Positions 1 to 8,632 of a DNA stretch of 28,656 nucleotides are shown piece by piece. The notes below the pieces were generated by a model. That model ran no database searches. It was not told the origin of the DNA and saw nothing but the letters and a program-made list of their open reading frames with translations. Position numbers and translations under genes: made by a program. The DNA is taken from contig JAGTUZ010000077.1 in the NCBI GenBank assembly GCA_018224415.1, positions 1 to 28,656 on the forward strand, given 5' to 3'. The DNA is from Bacteroidota bacterium. GTDB taxonomy: Bacteria; Bacteroidota; Ignavibacteria; SZUA-365. Each line of letters opens with the position of its first letter. Position 1 is the stretch's first letter.

Positions 1-849
1 ATCACGGCGATCATGCCGTATATCACCAACTACTTCTTTGTCGAGCTGCTCGGGGGCATACAGGATTACCTGTTCGAGCACAATTACGATCTGCTGCTCT
101 ACGGTGTGAACCATCCCAAGCAGATCGATAACTACCTGCAGCGCTCCCTGCGCGCCGGACATTCCGACGGCATGCTCATCGCCTCGATCGACCTCCCCCC
201 AGACTACACGCAACGCTGTCTGAAGAACAATTTCCCCGTCATTCTTGTTGATCGATTCAACGAACATTTCGATTCGTTTTTCGTGCAGAGCGCGGAAGGC
301 GCCCATGCCGCGACGCGATACCTGATCTCGCTCGGACATACGCGACTGGCAATGATCACCGGCAACCGCGAGACCACGCCGACGCGCGAACGGTCGGAAG
401 GTTACCTCGCGGCGATCGGAGAATTCGAGTTTGTGCACAGCGCGGGCATCTTCTTCCCTGTCGTCGAGTCGAAAAACGACGGCTTCAGCAAGGATGCCGG
501 CTACGAAATCATGAAAGGACTGCTGGCCATGCCCGAGGAGAAACGGCCGACGGCGGTGTTCGTCGCCAGCGACATCCAGGCCTTCGGCGTCATGCATGCG
601 CTCAAGGAAGCGGGACTCCGCTGTCCCGAGGACCTGTCGATCGTGAGCTTCGACGATATCGAACTCGCGCATTACTACGGACTGTCGACCATGCGGCAAC
701 CGATACGCAAACTGGGCGTGCTCGCCACGCAACGGCTGTTTGCCCGCATGGACGATCCCGCTCTCGACCCGCTGCACCGGCGCTTCACGCCGGAACTCGT
801 CATTCGACAGACCGCCGGGCCTCCCCCGCCCGCAGACCGCGACGTGTAA
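1..849 (+). CDS. LacI-family transcriptional regulator, effector-binding domain (5' truncated)
   Basis: The reading frame is open to the left edge, so the N-terminal helix-turn-helix lies outside the window. What remains is the periplasmic-binding-protein-like effector domain of LacI/GalR regulators: an opening strand resembling the usual 'I..I.P...N.FF.EL..GI', then SDGMLIA, a central 'ARYLISLGHTRLAMITG'-like segment (TRYLISLGHTRLAMITG), the ligand-cleft 'AVFVASDIQAFGVM' and the closing 'LSIVSFDDIELA...LSTMRQP'. Such proteins normally repress sugar-use genes and release DNA on binding a sugar. It ends 29 bp before a co-directional TonB receptor, which suggests it controls that locus. The effector cannot be read from sequence; a glucan-derived sugar is an inference from the CBM-like protein downstream. 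The family call is firm and the ligand is unknown. Confidence 0.9.
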   Translation: MTAIMPYITNYFFVELLGGIQDYLFEHNYDLLLYGVNHPKQIDNYLQRSLRAGHSDGMLIASIDLPPDYTQRCLKNNFPVILVDRFNEHFDSFFVQSAEGAHAATRYLISLGHTRLAMITGNRETTPTRERSEGYLAAIGEFEFVHSAGIFFPVVESKNDGFSKDAGYEIMKGLLAMPEEKRPTAVFVASDIQAFGVMHALKEAGLRCPEDLSIVSFDDIELAHYYGLSTMRQPIRKLGVLATQRLFARMDDPALDPLHRRFTPELVIRQTAGPPPPADRDV

Positions 850-878
850 ACAGAATCGCCACCACAGCGCATACTGCC

Positions 879-3695
879 ATGAAACGTTGTTCCTCCCCTC
901 TCTTCACGGTCCTGCTCCTCGCAGCGGCGCTGCTTGCGGGCCTCATGCTTCCGGGCCTCATGCTTCCGGGCCTCCTGCACGCCGGGACAACAGGCAAGAT
1001 CGCGGGCAAGGTCGTCGACGCGGAAAGCGGCGAAGGCATCCCGGGCGTCAACATCGTTCTGGTCGGCACAACGATGGGCGCCGCGACGAATCTCGACGGC
1101 GAGTACACCATCCTCAACGTGCAACCCGGGACCTATGAGATGAAGGCCTCCGCCATCGGCTACTCCCCGGTGACCGTGCGCGAGGTGCGGGTCAACATTG
1201 ACCTGACCACGCGAATCAACTTCACCATGGGCGAAACCGTGATGCAGTTCGAGGAGGAAGTGGTGATCACCGCCACGCGTCCCCTCGTGCGCAAGGACCT
1301 CACCGCCTCCACCTCCGTCGTCGGCAGCGATGAAATCGCAGCGCTGCCGGTCACCGAGGTCAGCGAGGTGCTGAACCTGCAGGCGGGATACATCGACGGA
1401 CATGTGCGCGGCGGACGCCAGGGCGAAGTCGCCTACTGGATCGACGGTGTGCCGGTGACGGATGTGTATGACGGCGGCACGGTGGTGGAGGTGAATACCA
1501 ATCAGGTGCAGGAATTGCAGCTTGTCAGCGGTGCCTTCAACGCCGAATACGGACAGGCGCTCTCGGGTATCGTCAACATCGCGACCAAGGACGGCAGCAA
1601 CCGGTTCAGCGGCTCGCTCGGGGCGTATATGGGAGACTACATTTCCTCCGAAACCGGAATCTTCCGCGGCATCGATGACGTGGATCCACTGGCCATCAGC
1701 AATCTCGACCTGTCGCTGAGCGGACCCGTGATTCCCGACCGACTCTTCTTCTCCGTCAACGGACGCTACAACAGCTTCGGTGGCTGGCTCAACGGCGAGC
1801 GCCGTTACAATCCGGGCAACGTCGCCTATATCGACAGCGCGGGCAATTTCATCGATAGCCGCAATCCCGAAACGGGCCTGGGCGATGGCGCCGTGGTCAG
1901 TATGAACAGCAGCAGGAAGTTCTATGGTCAGGCGAAACTGAATCTGCGTATCAGCAACGACGTCAAACTCTGGTACCAGTACATCCACGACGACGTCAGC
2001 TACCAGGACTACAACGCCTTTTTCGTGCTCAATCCCGACGGCAATCCGACGAACTACCGCCTCGGACAAACACATCTCGCACAGCTGACCCACCTGCTTT
2101 CTCCGAGCGCCTTCTACACGCTCGGGTTCTCCATGTTCGGGAAGAATTTCCAGCGCTATGTGTATGAGGACCTCACCGACTCGCGCTACGTGCATCCCAA
2201 CGTGCTGACGCAGCTCACGTCCTACAGTTTCGCGACCGGCGGCACCGACCTTTCGCATTTCGAGCGAAACACCACAACCATGGTCGGGAAATTCGACATC
2301 ACCGGCCAGCTCACCCAGCAACACCTGGTGAAAGCCGGCGTGCAGGTCAGCATCCACGAGCTGTTTTTCAACAACATCACGCTGCGTCCCGCAGCCGAAC
2401 AGACGGATTTCGATCCCGCTACCGGCAGTCCCTTCATCAATCCCCGCGTACTCGACGTGAGCAGCATCTATCACGATGAGTACACGCGCAAGCCGATGGA
2501 GTTCGCCGCCTACGTGCAGGACAAGATGGAGTTTGACGACCTGATCATCAACCTCGGCGTGCGCTTCGATGTGTTCGATCCCGCAGGCAAGGTGCTCAAC
2601 GATCCATCGGATCCAAACATCTTTAATCCCATCCGGCCGGAGAACAGATACCGCGACCTCAACGGCAACGGCATCCAGGACGCCGGCGAACCCGAGGTCA
2701 CCCTCACCGAACGCGAGGCGTACTGGTATCGCGACACCGAGGTGAACTTCCAGGTGAGCCCGCGCTTCGGCGCCGCCTTCCCCATCACCGACCGCGGCGT
2801 GCTGCATTTTTCCTATGGACATTTTTTCCAGATCCCGCGCTTCGAGCTGCTGTACACGAACCCGTTTTTCAAACTGGGATCGGGCACGGGCAACCAGGGC
2901 ACGGTGGGCAACGCCGACCTCGAACCCGAACAGACCATCAACGCGGAAATCGGCCTGCAGCAGCAGCTGACCGAGGACATTTCCCTCGACGTGACGGCGT
3001 ACATCCGCGACACGCGCAACCTGGCCGGCACACGCGCCGAGCAGATCACCATTTTCGGCGGCTCGGCCACCTATTCGAAGGTGGTCAACAGTGATTTCGC
3101 ATACACCCGCGGCATCGTGCTTTCCTTCAACAAGCGGTTCAGCGGCGGACTCGCGGCAGCGGTGGACTATACCTTCCAGATCGCGCGTGGCACGGCGTCG
3201 GATCCGTACTCCGCGCAGCAGGCCGCCGCGCGTGGCGACTTGCCCGAAGTGCAGCTCACCTCGCTGTCGTGGGACCAACGACACACCATAAACGCATCGG
3301 TCTCCTATTCCGGCCCCTCCTACGGCGGCAGTCTGATCATGCAGTATGGGAGCGGCATGCCCTATACGCCGCGCCGCAGCGAAGACATCACCTCGCTGAT
3401 CACCAACAGCCAGCTCAAGCCCACGACGCTGAACGCAGACCTGCGGCTGTTCAAGTCACTGTCTCTAGGCTGGACAAATCTGGTGTTTTTCCTCCGCGTT
3501 TTCAATGTGTTTGACGTGTTGAACGAATACGGCGTGTTCGACGACACCGGGCGTGCCGGATACACAACCGACCTCGAGCGCGTCAAGGCGCAGAACACGC
3601 CGGAGTACGTCAACACCATCGACGACTGGTTCCTGAATCCCACCTTCTACTCCGAACCCCGGCGCATCGAGCTGGGCGTCAATATCGAGTTCTGA
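879..3695 (+). CDS. TonB-dependent outer-membrane receptor with N-terminal carboxypeptidase-regulatory-like domain
   Basis: A 938-residue outer-membrane transporter. Residues 1 to about 32 are a signal peptide with an unusual internal repeat (GLMLPGLMLPGLL). Residues about 40-120 are a CarboxypepD_reg-like domain (GKIAGKVVDAESGEGIPGVN, then DGEYTILNVQPGTYEM), typical of Bacteroidota SusC-type receptors. Residues about 125-240 are the plug (VVITATRPLV, then LNLQAGYIDG, YWIDGVPVTD and GAFNAEYGQALSGIVNIATK). The rest is a beta barrel ending in a terminal Phe (ELGVNIEF), the usual barrel-assembly signal. It should import a bulky substrate using TonB energy. Genes on either side (LacI regulator, PorV-like, CBM-like surface protein) suggest a glycan. 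No SusD-like partner follows, so it is not a classical SusCD pair. No clear Shine-Dalgarno precedes the ATG, but the signal peptide supports this start. Confidence 0.92.
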   Translation: MKRCSSPLFTVLLLAAALLAGLMLPGLMLPGLLHAGTTGKIAGKVVDAESGEGIPGVNIVLVGTTMGAATNLDGEYTILNVQPGTYEMKASAIGYSPVTVREVRVNIDLTTRINFTMGETVMQFEEEVVITATRPLVRKDLTASTSVVGSDEIAALPVTEVSEVLNLQAGYIDGHVRGGRQGEVAYWIDGVPVTDVYDGGTVVEVNTNQVQELQLVSGAFNAEYGQALSGIVNIATKDGSNRFSGSLGAYMGDYISSETGIFRGIDDVDPLAISNLDLSLSGPVIPDRLFFSVNGRYNSFGGWLNGERRYNPGNVAYIDSAGNFIDSRNPETGLGDGAVVSMNSSRKFYGQAKLNLRISNDVKLWYQYIHDDVSYQDYNAFFVLNPDGNPTNYRLGQTHLAQLTHLLSPSAFYTLGFSMFGKNFQRYVYEDLTDSRYVHPNVLTQLTSYSFATGGTDLSHFERNTTTMVGKFDITGQLTQQHLVKAGVQVSIHELFFNNITLRPAAEQTDFDPATGSPFINPRVLDVSSIYHDEYTRKPMEFAAYVQDKMEFDDLIINLGVRFDVFDPAGKVLNDPSDPNIFNPIRPENRYRDLNGNGIQDAGEPEVTLTEREAYWYRDTEVNFQVSPRFGAAFPITDRGVLHFSYGHFFQIPRFELLYTNPFFKLGSGTGNQGTVGNADLEPEQTINAEIGLQQQLTEDISLDVTAYIRDTRNLAGTRAEQITIFGGSATYSKVVNSDFAYTRGIVLSFNKRFSGGLAAAVDYTFQIARGTASDPYSAQQAAARGDLPEVQLTSLSWDQRHTINASVSYSGPSYGGSLIMQYGSGMPYTPRRSEDITSLITNSQLKPTTLNADLRLFKSLSLGWTNLVFFLRVFNVFDVLNEYGVFDDTGRAGYTTDLERVKAQNTPEYVNTIDDWFLNPTFYSEPRRIELGVNIEF
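938..974 (+). repeat. 15-bp tandem repeat inside the TonB receptor signal peptide
   Basis: The unit GGGCCTCATGCTTCC occurs at 938-952 and 953-967, and a partial third copy (GGGCCTC) runs to 974. It is in frame and encodes repeats of G-L-M-L-P in the hydrophobic core of the signal peptide. Gain or loss of a unit changes the length of the hydrophobic stretch by five residues without shifting the frame. Confidence 0.85.
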
Positions 3696-3772
3696 CCATG
3701 GTTACGAGAAGCAATGGGTCCGCCCGACGGACAACAAAGGTTATGTTTTCACCAGGCAATCGACGGGTTTCC

Positions 3773-6700
3773 ATGAAACGACTTCCCTTCCTCATCGCAT
3801 TCCTGCTGCTGCTGCTCGGCGCCGAATCCTTCGCGCAGAGCGGACGTGAATACCGGCGTTCCAACGTCGTGGCGGGCAACCGTGTGAAAACCGTGTTCGG
3901 AAACTGGGGTGTGATCGGACAGCCGCCGACCGGTGGTCCGCGCGGCTCCTGGATCTACGACAACAACGGCTATCTCGGTGACGTCAGTCCCTTCGTCGGC
4001 GCCGAGGTGCAGTTCGACGGAAAGACCTTCCACAGCGTGGTGAGTGCGCCGGTCGACCGGCCGACACGCCGGCGCGACGAATCGCCTGCCGGCATTCCGT
4101 GGACCTGGGAACCCGTCGCGGGCTATTTCAACGAGAGCCAGCAGGGAGTGGCACTGTTCACCGACAGCAAGACCTGGCCGACGTTCTGGCCCGACAAGCT
4201 CAACGACCCGGCCGATCCCGGCTGGCGCGGTTCGTGGAATGGCTTCTTCGGGAAAACGTCAAGCAGTGACGAGGAAACCTTTTTCGTCATGGACGACAAC
4301 AACGACGAGCGCTACAACTTCGCATCAAACAACACCATCGGCGTCGCCTTCAAGCCCGATTCGCGCAACCTCGCGCGTAACGGTCTGGCGCTCGAGATGC
4401 GCGTGCGCGCGCTGCAGTGGGCGCAGTTCCTGGCGCAGGACAACATCTTCTGGCTGTACGAGATCAAGAACACCGGCACGACGAACTACAATCGCGCCGT
4501 GTTCGGCATGCTCGTCGGCACCTACATCGGCGTCACCGGCAATGACGGCACGCCGCAGGAATACGACGACGACTTCTCTTTCTTCGACGTCAACCTCGAC
4601 CTGACCTACACCGGCGATTATCCGGACAACAACAGCCGCAATCCCAGTTGGGTCGGTCCGGTCGGCATCGTGGGCTATGCCTTTCTCGAAAGCCCCGGCA
4701 ATCCTTTCGACGGCATCGACAACGACAACGACGCGGGCTTCACCGCCGCTTCGCCGCTTTTCGAACCTGCGAGTTTCGATTCCGTCCGCGTCAGACCAGG
4801 AATGACGCTTGTCGTGATCGATGAGGATTTCCAGCGCAGCACCATCGAGATCGGCAGCTCCCCCACAACCGTCACCACGCGCGGACTGCAGCTGGAGATC
4901 GTTCCCGGCACGACGGTGCTCAGCGAAGGCAACATCATCATCGACGCGCTGGGCAACAGCATCGTCAACCCGAACGCGTATGACGGCGTCGACAACGACC
5001 TCGACGGTGTGATCGACGAGAACTATTACCTGCACTATCGCCAGCTGAAGCGCGACACGCAGGGCAATACGCTGATCGACGTGCTGCGTCCCGTCCGCTT
5101 CGCCAATTATCTCACCGGTGGCGGAAGCATGGACCGTATGCTCGACGAGCGCCGCGACGACCTGATCGACAACGACGGCGACTGGAACATCGACTTCGAC
5201 GACACCGGGCGTGACGGCGTGCCTGGCACGAATGACATCGGCGAGGGAGATGGCACCCCGACCTCGGGCTATGATTTTAACGGCTTCGATACCGGACTCC
5301 CCGGCGAACCCAACATCGACAAGACCGACGTCGATGAGAGCGACCAGATTGGACTCACTTCCTTCCAGTACTTCACGCCCGCGAGCGACGTCACACTGGG
5401 CGACGACGAGGATCTGTGGAAACGCATGGCGCCGGGATTCTTCGACGTGCCGAAATCCATCATCAACAATCGTCCGCAGCGCGGCGAGGACGGCGACTTC
5501 ATTTACGGCTCGGGCTACTTTCCTCTGCTCGCGGGCAACATCGAGCGTTTCTCCCTCGCGCTGGTGTACGGCGGCGGACAGGGCGGCTTCGAAACCGATC
5601 TGGTCGATCTGCTCAAGCACCGCGAGACCGTGCAGAAGATCTACAACAGCAACTACCGCTTCCCCGTCGCACCCGACAAGCCCACGCTGACGGCGGTGCC
5701 CGGAGACGGACAGGTGACGCTGTACTGGGACCGCAAGGCCGAGCGTTCCTTCGACCCCGTGCTCAAGGAGTTCGACTTCGAGGGCTACAAGATCTACAAG
5801 GCCACCGACCCCAATTTCATCGACGCCGCAAAGGTCACCGACGCCGACGGCAACATCGTCGGCTTTAAGCCCATTGCGCAGTTCGACCTGAAAAACAACA
5901 TCCAGGGGTATTTCCGTCCCGGACCCGCGCTGTTCGAAACCGTCTCCGGACGCTCCTTCAATCTCGGCAGCAACAGCGGCCTCGAGCACAGCTACGTCGA
6001 CCAGAATGTGGAGAACGGACGCACGTACTACTACGCTGTTGTCGCCTACGATCGCGGCAACGAAGCGACGGACATCTTCCCCGCCGAGAATTCCAAGCGG
6101 GTCCGCCTGACCGCGACCGGTGGACCGGAAATCGACATCAACACGGCCGTTGTCGTGCCCAACGCCCCGGTGGCCGGGTACGTCGCGCCGATGAGCGGAG
6201 TCAAGATCACCGCCGGAACGACGGTGGCCACCGGAGCGCTTGCCTACGAAGTGATCGACCCGATGCGTCTCGAGGCCAATACGTACGAAATCACCTTCCA
6301 GGACGTACACAGCGACGGACTGGACAACGACGGAGACGGCATCATCGACCAGGAGGATTTCCAGGAGCTTGCGCCGATCACCACCACATACAGCGTGCTG
6401 AACAAAACGCAGCAGGTGTACCCGTTCACCGTGGGCGACACTCTTCCAGTGAAGCTGCCCCACGAGCACATCAACACTGCCGACGTGTTGGTGAAAAACG
6501 CCGCGGGACCGGTCGATCCGTCACGGTACTCGATCGATGCGCGGCGTGGCGACATCCGGGCGAGGTCCGCCGGCAGCCTGTCCGGCGAATACGAGATCCT
6601 CTACACCTATTATCCGGTCTACCAGAGCCCGTACATTCTCAACAGTCCCTACATCTCCGAGGCCATCGACTCCGACATCTTCGACGGATTGCAGCTGGAC

Positions 6701-7540
6701 TTCCGCAACGACTGGCAGATCCGCCTGGTGGATTCGACCTCCGGCTTTAACACCGGGGCGAAGAGCATGATCTACACCTTCGCGACCACCGACATCCTGC
6801 TGGGTCCAGGCGACACGCTCCGCGGGGCCCGCTATCCTTCGGATTACCAGATCCGTTTTTCCTCTTCCATCATCGACACCTCGGCCGCGCTGTACGGAGC
6901 GCCGGCGCTGCCGGTGAATTTTACGGTCTTCAACGTAACCGAAAACCACACGATCCCCTTCATCTTCATCGACACCGACGGCAGCGGCACGCTGTCGAAA
7001 ACCGACCAGCTGGCTTTTTTCGACCTCAAGCGCAGCGGCGATCCGTTTTTTACCTGGATCATGGCCTTCGAGAACCGTCCTTCCGTACCGTCCGACACGG
7101 TGTTCACCTTCACCGATGGCGACATCATCGAGCTCAACACAACCAAGCCATTCCGCAAGGGCGACATGTACACCTTCGTCCCTTCCCTGCCGGAGGTCGA
7201 CGACAATACCGCGCGTGACCAGCTGAGCAGGGTTCGCGTGGTGCCCAATCCCTACATCTCGGCGACCACCCACGAATCGCCACTGCCGCCGGGCATCACC
7301 ACCGGTCGCGGCGACCGCAAGATCGACTTCATCCACGTGCCCGGGCAGGCGAAGATCAGCATTTTCACATCCCGCGGCGAGCATGTGATAACGCTGCGAC
7401 ACGAGAGTGCGATCGACGATGGCACGGTGACCTGGGACCTGAAAAGCAAGGAAAACCTGGACATCGCCTACGGTGTGTATTTCTACGTGCTGGAGTCGCC
7501 GGTCGGCGAGAAATCCGGCAAGATCGCGATCATCAAATAG
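3773..7540 (+). CDS. Large T9SS-sorted extracellular protein with fibronectin III-like and Ca-binding-like Asp-rich motifs
   Basis: About 1255 residues. I place the start at the ATG at 3773 because it opens a clean signal peptide (MKRLPFLIAFLLLLLGAESF, cleavage near Ala-Gln); the frame is open back to 3698, which would put 25 polar residues before it. Asp-rich motifs resembling thrombospondin-3/EF-hand calcium sites recur: DGIDNDNDAGF (~313), DGVDNDLDGVIDENY (~403), DDLIDNDGDWNIDFDD (~462), DGLDNDGDGIIDQEDF (~848) and DTDGSGTLSKTD (~1067). A fibronectin III-like region lies at about 632-790 (KPTLTAVPGDGQVTLYWD, then FEGYKIYKATD). The tail from about 1154 (VVPNPYIS, KISIFTSRGEHVITL, WDLKSKENLDIAYGVYFYVL) resembles a T9SS type A sorting domain. 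The protein probably sits at the cell surface with the TonB receptor encoded just upstream. No catalytic motif was recognised; its function is unknown. Confidence 0.8.
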   Translation: MKRLPFLIAFLLLLLGAESFAQSGREYRRSNVVAGNRVKTVFGNWGVIGQPPTGGPRGSWIYDNNGYLGDVSPFVGAEVQFDGKTFHSVVSAPVDRPTRRRDESPAGIPWTWEPVAGYFNESQQGVALFTDSKTWPTFWPDKLNDPADPGWRGSWNGFFGKTSSSDEETFFVMDDNNDERYNFASNNTIGVAFKPDSRNLARNGLALEMRVRALQWAQFLAQDNIFWLYEIKNTGTTNYNRAVFGMLVGTYIGVTGNDGTPQEYDDDFSFFDVNLDLTYTGDYPDNNSRNPSWVGPVGIVGYAFLESPGNPFDGIDNDNDAGFTAASPLFEPASFDSVRVRPGMTLVVIDEDFQRSTIEIGSSPTTVTTRGLQLEIVPGTTVLSEGNIIIDALGNSIVNPNAYDGVDNDLDGVIDENYYLHYRQLKRDTQGNTLIDVLRPVRFANYLTGGGSMDRMLDERRDDLIDNDGDWNIDFDDTGRDGVPGTNDIGEGDGTPTSGYDFNGFDTGLPGEPNIDKTDVDESDQIGLTSFQYFTPASDVTLGDDEDLWKRMAPGFFDVPKSIINNRPQRGEDGDFIYGSGYFPLLAGNIERFSLALVYGGGQGGFETDLVDLLKHRETVQKIYNSNYRFPVAPDKPTLTAVPGDGQVTLYWDRKAERSFDPVLKEFDFEGYKIYKATDPNFIDAAKVTDADGNIVGFKPIAQFDLKNNIQGYFRPGPALFETVSGRSFNLGSNSGLEHSYVDQNVENGRTYYYAVVAYDRGNEATDIFPAENSKRVRLTATGGPEIDINTAVVVPNAPVAGYVAPMSGVKITAGTTVATGALAYEVIDPMRLEANTYEITFQDVHSDGLDNDGDGIIDQEDFQELAPITTTYSVLNKTQQVYPFTVGDTLPVKLPHEHINTADVLVKNAAGPVDPSRYSIDARRGDIRARSAGSLSGEYEILYTYYPVYQSPYILNSPYISEAIDSDIFDGLQLDFRNDWQIRLVDSTSGFNTGAKSMIYTFATTDILLGPGDTLRGARYPSDYQIRFSSSIIDTSAALYGAPALPVNFTVFNVTENHTIPFIFIDTDGSGTLSKTDQLAFFDLKRSGDPFFTWIMAFENRPSVPSDTVFTFTDGDIIELNTTKPFRKGDMYTFVPSLPEVDDNTARDQLSRVRVVPNPYISATTHESPLPPGITTGRGDRKIDFIHVPGQAKISIFTSRGEHVITLRHESAIDDGTVTWDLKSKENLDIAYGVYFYVLESPVGEKSGKIAIIK

Positions 7541-7557
7541 CCAGACACGGAGATCCC

Positions 7558-8592
7558 ATGAACCCCCTGCTACGATCCGTCCTGACTGCAACCCTGCTTG
7601 CCACCGTGCTCGCACTCATGCTAGCACCCGGCGTGCAGGCGCAGAGCAAAGTCGGTACAACCGCGGCGCAGTTCCTCGGCATCAGCGTCGGTCCCCGTGC
7701 CATGGCGATGGGCAGCGCCTTCGTGGCGCTCGGCGACGACGCCAGTGCGATGTACTGGAATCCCGGCGCCCTGGCGCGCGTGGGACACAGCCAGGTCATG
7801 GCCTCGCATACCTCCTGGCTGGTCGAAACCGACTTCAACTGGATCGGTGTGACACTTGCACTCGACGCCGACAACGCCATCGGCATCAGTCTCACCCAGC
7901 TCGACTACGGCGAGGACGAGGTCAACACCGTGACCATGCCCGAAGGCACGGGCGCATATTGGACGGCACAGGACATCGCCTTCACGCTGACCTACGCGCG
8001 CAACCTGACCGACCGCTTTTCCATCGGCGGCAGCTTCAAATACATCACCCAGCAGATCTGGAATGAAAGCGCCTCGGCGATCGCCTTCGACGTCGGCCTG
8101 ATCTTCCGTACGCCTTTCGACGGACTGCGCATCGCCGCAGTACTGTCGAATTTCGGCGGCGACATGAAGCTCGACGGCAAGGACCTCACCCGGCGCATTG
8201 ACCTCGATCCGGAAAACACGGGCAACAACGAGACCATCGTCGCGAATCTGAAGACGGACTCGTGGGAACTGCCGTTGTTGTTCCGGGCCGGTGTGTCCTA
8301 CGACCTGCAGCGAAGCGACCTGTTTACCGCGACCATCTCGGCCGACGCCGTGCGGCCGAACGACAACAACGAACACATCAACATCGGCGGCGAATTCGGG
8401 TTCCGCAATATTCTTTTCTTCCGTGCTGGCTGGAAGGCGCTGCTGCTCGATGCGACGGAGGAGGGGTTCACGGCTGGATTCGGACTGCATTATCCGCTGT
8501 TTGGCAACACCGCCGCGGCGCTGGACTACACCTATCAAGACTTCGGCATTTTCAAAAGCGTGCAAACCATCAGTCTCGCGATAGATTTCTGA
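7558..8592 (+). CDS. PorV/PorQ-family outer-membrane protein
   Basis: 344 residues with a signal peptide (residues 1-29, ending GVQAQ) and the family hallmark at about 40-72 (FLGISVGPRAMAMGSAFVAL, then GDDASAMYWNPGAL). This matches the UPF0164/PorV-PorQ group of FadL-like barrels. PorV carries T9SS cargo from the translocon to the attachment complex; family members in Ignavibacteria-like genomes also occur beside secreted proteins outside the core T9SS loci. Here the gene lies 17 bp after one predicted T9SS cargo and about 40 bp before another, so a dedicated shuttle role for these two is plausible but inferred. A GGAG at 7549-7552 lies five bases before the ATG. The family call is strong; whether it is the main PorV or a paralogue cannot be decided from this window. 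Confidence 0.85.
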   Translation: MNPLLRSVLTATLLATVLALMLAPGVQAQSKVGTTAAQFLGISVGPRAMAMGSAFVALGDDASAMYWNPGALARVGHSQVMASHTSWLVETDFNWIGVTLALDADNAIGISLTQLDYGEDEVNTVTMPEGTGAYWTAQDIAFTLTYARNLTDRFSIGGSFKYITQQIWNESASAIAFDVGLIFRTPFDGLRIAAVLSNFGGDMKLDGKDLTRRIDLDPENTGNNETIVANLKTDSWELPLLFRAGVSYDLQRSDLFTATISADAVRPNDNNEHINIGGEFGFRNILFFRAGWKALLLDATEEGFTAGFGLHYPLFGNTAAALDYTYQDFGIFKSVQTISLAIDF

Positions 8593-8622
8593 GTCTTTTC
8601 GCTCACACACTCACCATTTTCC

Positions 8623-8628
8623 GGAGGT
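8623..8628 (+). promoter_or_regulatory. Strong Shine-Dalgarno (GGAGGT)
   Basis: GGAGGT lies four bases before the ATG at 8633 and fixes that start over the alternative ATG at 8648. Most other genes in the window lack a clear Shine-Dalgarno, as is common in Bacteroidota, so this one stands out and suggests high translation of the surface protein. Confidence 0.7.
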
Positions 8629-8632
8629 ACAT

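Noticed and set aside
675..3284. 869-codon open frame on the minus strand opposite the TonB receptor gene
   Set aside because: It is antisense to a gene with clear domains, its translation is low-complexity (rich in H, R, V, G, E, A) with no motif, and long antisense frames are expected with this GC-rich codon use.
4325..6469. 714-codon open frame on the minus strand opposite the large T9SS protein
   Set aside because: It shows the same antisense codon-bias effect; there is no signal peptide, domain or plausible start.
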